Source: Bacteroidota bacterium (GTDB lineage Bacteria > Bacteroidota > Ignavibacteria > UBA10030 > UBA8401). From it: a stretch of DNA of 15,662 nucleotides. The first letter of the stretch is position 1. Each line of letters opens with the position of its first letter. This document shows positions 1 to 7,136 of the stretch, one piece after another. The DNA lies in the NCBI GenBank assembly GCA_023229405.1, contig JALNZH010000056.1:1-15662 (forward strand). Reading direction: 5' to 3'. The notes below the pieces were generated by a model. That model ran no database searches. It was not told the DNA's origin and worked only from the letters and a program-made list of their open reading frames with translations. Both the position numbers and the translations under genes were made by a program.

Positions 1-2
1 CG

Positions 3-878
3 ACCTCTCACGGCGAAAAAATTGTTCTTCGCATTCTTAATAAAAGCTCGATCAATAAAAAGATCACCGAACTGGGACTTGCGGCACATAATCTTGCGAT
101 GTTTGAACATCTGCTTAATCAACCGAACGGACTGCTGCTGGTAACCGGACCGACGGGAAGCGGAAAGAGTACGACATTGTATGCGGCGATCAACCATATT
201 AAATCAGTTGAAAAAAATATCGTTACGGTAGAAAATCCGGTTGAGTACCAGGTAGATACAATCAATCAAGTGAACGTCGATCCCGATCGCGATCTGACGT
301 TTGCGAGTGCATTGCGTGCTATTTTGCGTCAAGATCCTGATGTTGCGCTCGTCGGCGAAATTCGGGATTCCGAAACGGGAATTACTGCTACCGAAGCGGC
401 GCTGACAGGACATCTGGTGCTCAGCACGCTACATACCAACGATGCTGTCGGTGCTATCCCCCGACTGATCAACATGGGTGTTCCCTCATACTGGCTTGCT
501 CCGGCATTAATCGGCGTTGTCGCGCAACGGTTGGTGCGCAAAATTTGTGACTATTGTAAGGATGAATACCAGCCGACCGAAGAGGTCTTTTATAAGGCAG
601 GACTGAGCGGTTTGTCCGGCCGCGCTCCGTTTTTCCGCGGTACCGGCTGTAAAAAATGCAATTATCAGGGGTACACCGGTCGGATCGCGATTCACGAAGT
701 ATTTATGGTGACCGAAGAGATTCAAAACATGATCTTTAAAAATGAAACAACGAATAAGCTCCGTGAAGTGGCGGTAAAAAACGGATTCCGCGATTTGCGT
801 TTCGACGGCTTGAAAAAAGTTATTGCCGGTTTAACCACGTTAGATGAAATTCAACGCGTCACACGTTCTACACAATAA
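3..878 (+). CDS. Type II/IV secretion (GspE/PilB-like) ATPase, 5' end outside the window
   Basis: The reading frame is open from base 3 with no start, and the first codons (TSHGEKIVLRILNK) match the region just before the ATPase core, so the gene begins upstream. It belongs to the cytoplasmic hexameric ATPases that power type IV pilus extension or type II secretion. Visible motifs are the Walker A GPTGSGKST at 147-173, an Asp box RQDPD, the Walker B-like VGEIRD, and an intact His box (TGHLVLSTLHTND) with both histidines. A C-terminal tetracysteine zinc site follows (CDYC and CKKC), then the YTGRIAIHEVF segment. Two bases separate its stop from the next start, so it is probably co-transcribed with the receiver. 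PilB and GspE cannot be told apart without the N-terminus and the pilin or secretin neighbours. The catalytic set looks complete, so I take this to be the active motor of the pair. Confidence 0.93.
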   Translation, partial: TSHGEKIVLRILNKSSINKKITELGLAAHNLAMFEHLLNQPNGLLLVTGPTGSGKSTTLYAAINHIKSVEKNIVTVENPVEYQVDTINQVNVDPDRDLTFASALRAILRQDPDVALVGEIRDSETGITATEAALTGHLVLSTLHTNDAVGAIPRLINMGVPSYWLAPALIGVVAQRLVRKICDYCKDEYQPTEEVFYKAGLSGLSGRAPFFRGTGCKKCNYQGYTGRIAIHEVFMVTEEIQNMIFKNETTNKLREVAVKNGFRDLRFDGLKKVIAGLTTLDEIQRVTRSTQ

Positions 879-880
879 TT

Positions 881-1270
881 ATGAAAATTGACGATGTTTC
901 GGTACTTGTTGTCGACGATTCGGATCACATCCGGACGTTATTTGCTATGACCTTCAAAAAAATGGGAATTAACAAAGTCCATTTTGCTGCAGATGGAGTG
1001 GAAGGGCTTGCCAAATTTCAGAGTGCAAAACCGACCATCACCTTCCTTGATAACATGCTTCCAAGAATGTCCGGCATGGAAGTGTTGAAAGAGATCAGAG
1101 GAATGAAGTCGGATGCGATTGTCGTGATCGTCTCGGCCGTATCGAATCTTGAGGTGGTTCAAGAAGCAAAAGTGAAAGGGGCAAGTTTTTATTTGGTGAA
1201 ACCGTATGTGCCCTCAAAAATCACCGAAATCATGCAAAAACTTCTGAACCTGGAAAGGAGCACGATATGA
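881..1270 (+). CDS. Receiver-only response regulator (CheY-like)
   Basis: This 129-residue protein is a single REC domain with no output domain. The acidic pair is D12/D13, the phosphoacceptor is D57 (TFLDNMLPRMSG), the switch Ser is S85 (VVIVSAVS), the aromatic is Y104 and the conserved lysine is K107 (YLVKPYVPSK). All residues needed for phosphorylation are present, so it probably takes phosphate from a histidine kinase encoded elsewhere and acts by binding a partner. Its start lies 2 bases after the upstream ATPase stop, and its stop overlaps the next start in ATGA, a sign of translational coupling. In this context it most likely switches the pilus or secretion ATPases or the zinc-ribbon protein. 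That role is inferred from position only. Confidence 0.92.
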   Translation: MKIDDVSVLVVDDSDHIRTLFAMTFKKMGINKVHFAADGVEGLAKFQSAKPTITFLDNMLPRMSGMEVLKEIRGMKSDAIVVIVSAVSNLEVVQEAKVKGASFYLVKPYVPSKITEIMQKLLNLERSTI

Positions 1271-1587
1271 TTTGTTCAGCGTGCGGTAACGACAATCCCC
1301 GCGTTTCGGCAGAGTGTACCACTTGTGGAACGAAGTTAACAGTGATTCGCTGCCGATGCGGTTTTCTTAATTCCTTGATGGATTCCTACTGCGGTTCCTG
1401 CGGCAAACAACTGATGAAAACAACAGCCCTTTCTCGTATTCAGCGGTTTGAATCGAGCGCCAATCCTTTTCCGAGCTTTTCCGAAGAGGAATTGATGAGA
1501 ATTATTGAAGTGCAACAGATGCATACTCAGGCCGAACAACATTCGAACGCCGTTACCCAATCCGATATCGATAAACTCTTCGAGTAA
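1267..1587 (+). CDS. Double zinc-ribbon protein with a FliM-like C-terminal motif
   Basis: This 106-residue protein is coupled to the receiver gene by a 4-base ATGA overlap. Its N-terminal half carries two zinc-ribbon-like Cys sets: C3/C6 with C17/C20, and C29/C31 with C42/C45, the first knuckle of the second set having only one residue between its cysteines. A Ser/Glu-rich linker follows. The last residues, about 96-106 (VTQSDIDKLFE), resemble the N-terminal CheY-binding peptide of the flagellar switch protein FliM (LSQAEIDALL in E. coli). There is no signal peptide or membrane segment. The protein could dock a phosphorylated receiver through its tail and contact another protein or nucleic acid through the zinc ribbons. 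The zinc ribbons are clear from sequence; the docking role is my inference. No gene name is recognised. Confidence 0.85.
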   Translation: MICSACGNDNPRVSAECTTCGTKLTVIRCRCGFLNSLMDSYCGSCGKQLMKTTALSRIQRFESSANPFPSFSEEELMRIIEVQQMHTQAEQHSNAVTQSDIDKLFE

Positions 1588-1590
1588 ACT

Positions 1591-3285
1591 ATGATCAGAG
1601 ATGAAGATGTTCGGATAGCAAAATTCCTTTTTTCAAAAGGATATATCGACAAGGTGAAGTTCGACAAATTCCAGCGGATGATGGCGGAGTCGGATGAGCA
1701 TACCTGTACTCATGTGCTTGTGGATACACTCGGAGTTAACGAAGAAATTCTTGCAACCACCATGTCGGAAGAATTTAAAATCCCATACGTTAATCTAACC
1801 CCGGCAATTATCTCTGCGAACAACACACAGCTGCAGGAACATTTTCTGGAAAAATACAATGCCCTTCCGCTTATTCGCAGCGGCGTGGAATTGACTGTGG
1901 CGTTCATCAATCCTCCGTATAAGGAAGTGCTGGACGCAATGCGACGCGATGTGAAAGTCTTTATTATTCCGGTCGCCGTTAAACGGTCTGCGTTCGAAAC
2001 GGTGATTATGAAAGAGACCGCTGACGCAGTGAATGAATATCTTTCAATTCCTTCCAAACTACAGATTGAATCGCTGGATATCCGGAAACGTGGGAAAGAA
2101 AAAGTTATAGAACTGCATAAGACGGGAAGACTGCCCAACGCGGATGTGCTGGTTGACGAAATTATCATCCGGGCGATTAAAGAAAGTGCGACGGATATTT
2201 ATTTTGAACCGATGGAACAGGAGTTCCGCGTGCGGTTCAACATCGACGGCGTATTGAAGAATGCCATTGCGCTGCCGAAGGAAATGTCCGAATCGATCTG
2301 CAACGTAATGCGGTCGCGAGGCAGCCTGAACATGTTTGATAAAAAGAAAGCGCAGGAGGGACGGTACGTTTCTAATTACGGTCCCTTTAGCTTCGATATG
2401 CGTGTCAGTACTCTTCCGACCGTTGACGGAGAACGTTTCTCAATCCGGATCTTGAAAAAATCGAGTCATTCGCTTGATATTGACGATCTTGGTTTTTCAT
2501 CTGAAAATTTGGTACTTGTTCGATACTTGTTGCATCGTCCGCGCGGTTTACTGGTGATTGCCGGTCCCTCTTCCGGAGGGAAAACGACCACCGTGTACGG
2601 ATGTATGAACGAACTGCGTGATTCTCAAAAAAATATTATTACCGTTGAACAGCCGGTGGAATACCGCCTGGAATTTGCAAGTCAGGTGCAGGTAGAGAGC
2701 GACCAAAAAATGGATTATGCCACATCGATGCGTGCTGTGCTCCGGCAGCATCCGGATCTGATTTTTCTCGGTGAAATTCGCGATGCCGATGCTGGAGCAT
2801 CCGCAGCGGAAGCGGCATTAACTGGAACAATGGTTGTCAGTACAATTTTGGCAAGCGATGCCTTGGCGAGTATTCCAAGAATGATTAATTTCGGCATCCC
2901 CCCGCCATGGCTTGCCGCAACGCTGAACGGAGTAATTTATCAACAGCTGGTCAGAAAAATCTGCACGCATTGTAAGGAAAGTTACAAGCCCACCCGGCAT
3001 ATGTTGAACGCCGCAGGATTGGCGCAACTAGAGGATTCCATCATACTCTATCGCGGCCGCGGATGTGATGTGTGCGGAGGGGATGGATATTTAGGAAGGA
3101 CCGCAATTCATGAGATTCTGGTGGTTGACGAAGAATTAAAAGATCAAATTTTCCATCAGTCATCACCCATTAAAGTAAAAGAGATGGCGACGAAGAAAGG
3201 ATTCGAATCGATCCGATTTGATGCTGCAAAAAAACTTGTGTCGGGAGTAATTTCTCTCGAAGAGTATTTACGCGTGCTTGGATAG
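1591..3285 (+). CDS. Second GspE/PilB-like ATPase, divergent paralog
   Basis: This 564-residue protein starts 3 bases after the zinc-ribbon gene. Residues 1-150 look like the MshEN (GspE N-terminal) domain and about 180-564 are the secretion ATPase core, aligning along its length with the partial ATPase at the start of the window. Walker A is GPSSGGKT (325-332), which satisfies GxxxxGKT but is unusual. The Walker B-like segment is FLGEIRD (392-398), and a C-terminal tetracysteine site uses C458/C461 and C492/C495. The His box is altered: T413 and L420 stand where the first ATPase has histidines. The Asp-box aspartate is H387, and Q452 replaces the Arg of the other copy's AQRLVRK. It may bind ATP but hydrolyse it poorly, acting as a regulatory or brake paralog, though a specialised active ATPase cannot be excluded. 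Confidence 0.92.
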   Translation: MIRDEDVRIAKFLFSKGYIDKVKFDKFQRMMAESDEHTCTHVLVDTLGVNEEILATTMSEEFKIPYVNLTPAIISANNTQLQEHFLEKYNALPLIRSGVELTVAFINPPYKEVLDAMRRDVKVFIIPVAVKRSAFETVIMKETADAVNEYLSIPSKLQIESLDIRKRGKEKVIELHKTGRLPNADVLVDEIIIRAIKESATDIYFEPMEQEFRVRFNIDGVLKNAIALPKEMSESICNVMRSRGSLNMFDKKKAQEGRYVSNYGPFSFDMRVSTLPTVDGERFSIRILKKSSHSLDIDDLGFSSENLVLVRYLLHRPRGLLVIAGPSSGGKTTTVYGCMNELRDSQKNIITVEQPVEYRLEFASQVQVESDQKMDYATSMRAVLRQHPDLIFLGEIRDADAGASAAEAALTGTMVVSTILASDALASIPRMINFGIPPPWLAATLNGVIYQQLVRKICTHCKESYKPTRHMLNAAGLAQLEDSIILYRGRGCDVCGGDGYLGRTAIHEILVVDEELKDQIFHQSSPIKVKEMATKKGFESIRFDAAKKLVSGVISLEEYLRVLG

Positions 3286-3345
3286 GACCGTGCTGGCTGG
3301 CGAACTGTATACACTCATCATAACCGTGAACGGGAATCGCAACCA

Positions 3346-3711
3346 ATGAAAAAAGCCCTAGTCGTTGATGACGCAGAGTCGAATAGATTGATTATTGGAG
3401 CGATCGTATCGGAATTCGCAATCGGTGTTATCTATGCTGAAGACGGCAATGAGGCGGTGAATAAATTTGCAGCTGCAATTCCGGACATAGTGTTTATCGA
3501 TCAGATTATGCCGGAAAAGAACGGATCCGATGCTATTAAACAGATGAAACTGATTGCACCAAATGTTCCGGCATTGCTGATGTCGTCGTTGATCAACCCG
3601 GATGAGATTAGGGAAATTGCTCATTCGTGCGGAGCTGACGATTTTTTGCCTAAACCTATCTCCTCAAAAATAATCGAAACAATGCTCAAGAAATACAAAG
3701 TTATCGCGTAA
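3346..3711 (+). CDS. Receiver-only response regulator (CheY-like), second copy
   Basis: This 121-residue protein is a lone REC domain. D8/D9 form the acidic pocket, D52 (VFIDQIMPEKNG) is the phosphoacceptor, S80/S81 stand at the switch position and K103 (LPKPISSK) is the conserved lysine. There is no output domain. It is only moderately similar to the receiver at 881-1270, so this is an older paralog rather than a recent duplicate. It lies 60 bases downstream of the second ATPase with no strong Shine-Dalgarno motif, so it could be read from the same transcript or from its own promoter in the gap. The repeated ATPase-then-receiver order suggests each ATPase is paired with its own receiver, which is inference. 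Confidence 0.9.
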   Translation: MKKALVVDDAESNRLIIGAIVSEFAIGVIYAEDGNEAVNKFAAAIPDIVFIDQIMPEKNGSDAIKQMKLIAPNVPALLMSSLINPDEIREIAHSCGADDFLPKPISSKIIETMLKKYKVIA

Positions 3712-3729
3712 CCCGCGTTGTATCATCCC

Positions 3730-4674
3730 ATGAATCGTACCGACCGCCTGTTTGCTATACTTCTAGAGATTCAATCTAATCCGTCAATAACATCTGCAAA
3801 GCTGGCAGAACGCTTTGATGTGACTAAACGGACCATTTACCGGGATGTACTGGCGCTGATGGAAGCGAATGTTCCTGTGCATGGAAAAGCGGGTGAAGGA
3901 TATACCATCGACGACGATTATTTTCTGCCGCCGGTCAGCTTTACAAAGGATGAAGCACTGCTGCTGATTCTTGGTGCAGATGCTGTGGGACAACAATTTG
4001 ATGCACAGTATAAAAAGGCAGCACGTTCTGCCGAGAATAAAATACATGCATCGCTTTCAAAGAGTCTTAAAAAAGAAGTTGTGTACTTAAAAAGTTACAT
4101 CACTTTTTTTTCAGGGATGCAAAACACAAAAGGAAACCGCAATGACGCTATGCACATGATTCGTCGAGCGATCATGGAAAAGAAAAGTCTGGCATTTCGG
4201 TATTATAAACGGTATTCCGAAACAACTGAGCCGATGGTGCGAGAGGTTGATCCGTATGCGTTGACGAATTTCTACGGCAATTGGGCAATGTCCGGTTACG
4301 ACCATTTAAGAAAAGATCTGCGGATGTTTCGTCTGGACAGAATGGAAGCAGTGTTAGTGACATCGAAAGCGTTTGAACGTCCGAAAAATTTCCGATTTTC
4401 ACAACTGGCGCGAGAAGATCAATCGGTGAAATCGTTGTATCAGATTAAAATTGACCGAACGATTTTTCGCTGGATAAAGGAGCAGCCACCGTATAGGATC
4501 ATCAAAACTCAATCCAAAAAAAATCACGTCGTTCTTACTATTGAATCTTCCAGTGAAAGCGCAATCATCACCTGGCTGCTTCGGTGGGGCGACAAAGCGG
4601 AAGCTCTTTCTCCATCAACATTTCGAACAAATGTACGATCCACTCTAACAAAACTTCTGAACCTTTACGAATAA
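3730..4674 (+). CDS. WYL-domain transcriptional regulator (HTH_11/WYL/WCX, YafY-like)
   Basis: The ATG at 3730 gives 314 residues beginning MNRTDRLFAILLEIQ, the usual start of this family; a TTG at 3718 in the same frame would add four residues and is less likely. The N-terminus is a winged helix-turn-helix (TSAKLAERFDVTKRTIYRDV). The middle holds the WYL ligand-binding domain, with YGNWAMSGYDHLRKDLRMFRLDRM as its most recognisable part. The rest fits the WCX extension (IITWLLRWGDKAEALSPSTFR). Such proteins are one-component regulators that sense ligands, in several cases nucleic acids or nucleotides, and control stress, defence or metabolic genes. It precedes the GyrI-ABM-reductase-DinB-Tag set on the same strand after a gap of about 340 bases, so control of that set is plausible but unproven. 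Confidence 0.93.
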   Translation: MNRTDRLFAILLEIQSNPSITSAKLAERFDVTKRTIYRDVLALMEANVPVHGKAGEGYTIDDDYFLPPVSFTKDEALLLILGADAVGQQFDAQYKKAARSAENKIHASLSKSLKKEVVYLKSYITFFSGMQNTKGNRNDAMHMIRRAIMEKKSLAFRYYKRYSETTEPMVREVDPYALTNFYGNWAMSGYDHLRKDLRMFRLDRMEAVLVTSKAFERPKNFRFSQLAREDQSVKSLYQIKIDRTIFRWIKEQPPYRIIKTQSKKNHVVLTIESSSESAIITWLLRWGDKAEALSPSTFRTNVRSTLTKLLNLYE

Positions 4675-4917
4675 TGCCATTCCTGTAATTGGGTGCTGAG
4701 AATTGCTATACCCCAATAATAGATTGATGTGAACTGAAACCCTCACCTTCCAACCTCTTCTCCGGACATCCTCCTTTTTTGGGGACACCACTGTGCGGAA
4801 TAGGTAAACTATTCTTGTCCTAAAAACTTTTCGCGTTTCACTTCCTGCTGACATAGGGTTGTCACACCGCTTTTGTAGATTTGTGGTGTTAAACGAATCG
4901 ATCCGGAGGAGGAAATA
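4675..4917. other. Intergenic stretch without a recognised gene
   Basis: Nothing codes convincingly here on either strand. The segment includes a pyrimidine-rich run (from about 4740) beginning ccctcaccttccaacctc, reminiscent of dispersed intergenic repeats seen in many genomes. A weak attggg/cccaat inverted repeat at about 4688-4717 lacks a T tract, so I do not call it a terminator. A promoter for the following genes probably lies here, but no convincing box can be named. Confidence 0.4.
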
Positions 4918-5034
4918 ATGATCTTGACAAAAATTCCATTTGCGCTAGCATATCTCATCCGTAAAATTATCCTCGGGATCGTCATTCAGAATAATATTCT
5001 GCAGGAGGATTGGCATGAAAAAAATCGATTATAA
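4918..5034 (+). CDS. Putative 38-residue small protein or leader peptide
   Basis: This short ORF begins at an ATG 5 bases after a strong Shine-Dalgarno run (GGAGGAGG, 4905-4912), the best ribosome site in this part of the window. It encodes a hydrophobic and basic peptide starting MILTKIPFALAYLIRKIILG, and its 3' end overlaps the first 20 bases of the GyrI-like gene in another frame, a layout typical of translational coupling. The first half could form one membrane-associated amphipathic helix. It could be a real microprotein, a leader peptide affecting the downstream gene, or a remnant of a longer gene. A TTGACA at 4924-4929 inside it, followed 16 bases later by TAGCAT, offers an alternative reading as a promoter. 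No homolog is recognised, so confidence is modest. Confidence 0.4.
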   Translation: MILTKIPFALAYLIRKIILGIVIQNNILQEDWHEKNRL

Positions 5035-5632
5035 GAAAGAGTTTCATTCATTATATACTCCATCAACAAAGAGTATTTCCATCGTCGAGGTTCCTTCCAT
5101 GAGCTATGTGTTAATTGATGGCAAAGGGGATCCCAATACAGTGAAAGAATATGGAGAGGCGGTTGAAGCATTATATATCGTTTCCTACACCATCAAATTT
5201 TTCTACAAGAAGCAGAAAAATGGGATTGACTACACAGTTTTGCCGTTGGAAGGATTGTGGTGGGTACCGAACATGGAACAGTTTAGCAGCAAGAAAAAAG
5301 AAGACTGGCTTTGGCGGATGATGATCATGCAGCCGGAGTTTGTAACCGCAGAAGTTTTTAAGAATGCCGTTGAGATTGTACGGCAAAAAAAGAATCCCGT
5401 TGCATTGGATAAACTCACTTTTGGCACTTATGACGAAGGGAAATGTGCACAAATTTTACATGTCGGACCGTACAGTGCTGAAGGGCCGACGATTGATAGA
5501 CTACATACGTTTATTGCCAAGCAAGGATATACGCGGACCGGCAAACATCACGAAATATATCTGAACGATCCCCGTAAAAGCGCCTCCGAAAAATTAAAAA
5601 CAATCATTCGGCAGCCGGTGGTAATAAAATAA
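5015..5632 (+). CDS. GyrI-like small-molecule-binding domain protein
   Basis: This 205-residue protein has a clear AGGAGG site (5003-5008) 6 bases before its ATG. It is a stand-alone GyrI-like (SHP-fold) protein without a DNA-binding domain, with recognisable segments PSMSYVLIDGKGDPN, GLWWVPNMEQF and the C-terminal CAQILHVGPYSAEGPTIDRL followed by HHEIYLNDPRKSASEKLKTI. The fold binds hydrophobic or cationic small molecules in multidrug regulators, and some stand-alone members are reported to hydrolyse cyclopropanoid toxins. The specific ligand here cannot be read from the sequence. Its neighbours are an ABM-like protein, a RibD/DHFR-like reductase, DinB and Tag, which favours a role in handling reactive small molecules. 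The size is normal and nothing appears truncated. Confidence 0.9.
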   Translation: MKKIDYKKEFHSLYTPSTKSISIVEVPSMSYVLIDGKGDPNTVKEYGEAVEALYIVSYTIKFFYKKQKNGIDYTVLPLEGLWWVPNMEQFSSKKKEDWLWRMMIMQPEFVTAEVFKNAVEIVRQKKNPVALDKLTFGTYDEGKCAQILHVGPYSAEGPTIDRLHTFIAKQGYTRTGKHHEIYLNDPRKSASEKLKTIIRQPVVIK

Positions 5633-5712
5633 TTATTCACTGCCGACATACTGCTGTCATGCCACTATCGTATCTTATTCTCATCACAACGTAACCATAC
5701 ATAAGGAGAAAT

Positions 5713-6036
5713 ATGAAATCACCTGTTTTCGAAGTTGTTGTCTATAAAGTAAAAGAAGAACAGCTATCCAAATTTCTTGAGCAACAGCCGATGGCACATG
5801 CTGTTGTAAAAAATTTTCCGGGATTTACGTCCCTGCACACACTTCGTTCGACTGATTCGCCGGCTACATTTGTCGATTATTGTGAATGGGAATCGTTGGA
5901 AGCTGCGCAGAATGCGAATCAACTGGCAATGCACATGCCGGAACTGCAAATCTTTTTTGAATTAGGTGACGGTATGATTTCATTCGGACACTATACGTCC
6001 AAACTGTTAACGCTCCACGGAGGTTCTGCTCAATGA
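5713..6036 (+). CDS. Antibiotic biosynthesis monooxygenase-like (dimeric alpha/beta barrel) protein
   Basis: This 107-residue protein is preceded by AAGGAG (5703-5708). It has the pattern of the small ABM/dimeric alpha-beta barrel fold: an opening strand FEVVVYKVK, then VVKNFPGFTSLHTLRS, then FVDYCEWESLEAAQNANQLA, where the E-W-x-S/T-x-E-A-A signature is typical. Members range from cofactor-free quinol monooxygenases and heme-degrading enzymes to proteins with no known reaction, so the activity is undetermined. It overlaps the next gene by 4 bases (ATGA), so the two are probably translated together. A small-molecule oxidation role beside a reductase is consistent with the neighbourhood. Confidence 0.82.
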   Translation: MKSPVFEVVVYKVKEEQLSKFLEQQPMAHAVVKNFPGFTSLHTLRSTDSPATFVDYCEWESLEAAQNANQLAMHMPELQIFFELGDGMISFGHYTSKLLTLHGGSAQ

Positions 6037-6590
6037 CGGATGATCGTCGAAAAGTAATTCTCTACATTGCAATGAGTTTGGACGGATTCATCGCCGGTGA
6101 GGATGGCGATATCGGATGGCTCTCCTGTGTTGAAAAACCGGGAGAAGACTACGGTTATGCGGAATTTATCGCATCAGTTGATACTGTAATTCTCGGCCGG
6201 AAAACGTATGACAAAGTATTGTCATTTGGTATTCCTTATCCACATGCAGACAAAACATGTTATATTATAACGCGCAGCAACCGTCCGAAGGAAAAAAATA
6301 TTATTTTTTACAGAGATGACCTGAGCTCGCTCGTCGAGCGCCTAAAACAGGAAGACGGGAAACATATCTTTGTAGATGGCGGTGCGGAGATTGTTCAATT
6401 GATGCAGCGGGAGAACTTAATTGACGAATATGTCATTTCCATCATGCCCATGCTGTTGGGAAAAGGAATCCGGCTATTTAAAGAAACGGCTGCACAGGAA
6501 AACGTATCGCTGATCTCAAGCCGCGCATTCGACACCGGGCTTGTTCAGCTCCAGTATCGCACTAAGCGAAACGCAGTACATAGTTCATAA
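6033..6590 (+). CDS. DHFR/RibD C-terminal-like reductase family protein
   Basis: This 185-residue protein is of the YwjB/YyaP-like branch of the dihydrofolate reductase fold (RibD C-terminal domain). Motifs are ILYIAMSLDGFIAGEDGDIGWL at the N-terminus (the S-x-D-G-x-I-A loop), VDTVILGRKTYDKV, the nucleotide-binding glycine stretch IFVDGGAEIVQ, and ISIMPMLLGKGIRLF near the end. Proteins of this type are expected to bind NADPH and reduce a small substrate, but most lack an assigned one. Genuine folate metabolism is unlikely because the organism should carry its own FolA or ThyX elsewhere. It is translationally coupled to the ABM-like gene by ATGA and followed after a few bases by the DinB-like gene, which indicates one operon. 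Confidence 0.88.
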   Translation: MTDDRRKVILYIAMSLDGFIAGEDGDIGWLSCVEKPGEDYGYAEFIASVDTVILGRKTYDKVLSFGIPYPHADKTCYIITRSNRPKEKNIIFYRDDLSSLVERLKQEDGKHIFVDGGAEIVQLMQRENLIDEYVISIMPMLLGKGIRLFKETAAQENVSLISSRAFDTGLVQLQYRTKRNAVHSS

Positions 6591-6605
6591 CCAATGGGCA
6601 CCATC

Positions 6606-7136
6606 ATGTCTTTAGAAAAATATTACCGACAGTGTGAAACAATCGCCAGCTTGTGGATTGAAGATATTAACCGATATACTGACGAACAGTTTTTGCGTAA
6701 ACCGGATGATCGGCAATGGTCAATCGGTCAGGTCTATGAACACCTGATCCAATCGGCAATGTCCTTTCATTTGGAACAGATTCGGCTTTGTACAGACAAA
6801 CGGGGAGTAGAAATGCAGGGTGGGAAAAAACCTCCTGGAAGGATCATCTATTTTTTTGGAAATATTCCGCCGATGAGAATCCAGGTACCGCCTTCGCCAA
6901 CCTATACGCCGAAACAACCTTCGGGTAAAAATGAAATCGCTGACCGGCTTCGCGGTGTTCTTCGTGTGATGAAAGAGATACAACCGGCGGTGGAAAGCGC
7001 ATCGCAATCACAAAAGACGGAGCATCCGGCATTTGGATATTTAAATGCCCGGGAGTGGTTTCAGTTAATTCCAATGCACTACCGTCATCACCGCCGACAG
7101 CAATCACGGCTAAATAAATTTCTTGGAGTAAAATAA
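6606..7136 (+). CDS. DinB-family putative metal-dependent enzyme
   Basis: The ATG at 6606 gives 176 residues starting MSLEKYYRQCETIASL; an ATG at 6594 in the same frame would add MGTI and neither has a clear ribosome site, so the start is uncertain. The protein fits the DinB/YfiT four-helix bundle: WSIGQVYEHLIQS carries the first metal-ligand histidine, and the C-terminal WFQLIPMHYRHHRRQQSRL carries the HxxHH-like cluster that completes the site. Relatives use metal and a thiol cofactor such as bacillithiol or mycothiol for detoxification, but many have unknown substrates. The gene ends in TAATG, overlapping the start of tag by one base, so the two are coupled. The pairing with a DNA alkylation glycosylase suggests a shared stress response. 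Confidence 0.88.
   Translation: MSLEKYYRQCETIASLWIEDINRYTDEQFLRKPDDRQWSIGQVYEHLIQSAMSFHLEQIRLCTDKRGVEMQGGKKPPGRIIYFFGNIPPMRIQVPPSPTYTPKQPSGKNEIADRLRGVLRVMKEIQPAVESASQSQKTEHPAFGYLNAREWFQLIPMHYRHHRRQQSRLNKFLGVK

Noticed and set aside
1710..2168. 152-codon open frame on the - strand
   Set aside because: It lies fully inside the second ATPase, which has strong family motifs along its length. The - strand product is Ser/Thr-rich with no recognisable domain.
4688..4717. Terminator after the WYL gene
   Set aside because: The stem is only 6 bases with an 18-base loop and no T run.
4645..4854. 69-codon - strand frame after the WYL gene
   Set aside because: There is no ribosome site or recognised motif, and its composition is arbitrary.
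4861..4890. Inverted repeat cacaccgc / tgtggtgtt as an operator
   Set aside because: The arms do not pair well enough and there is no second copy to support a binding site.
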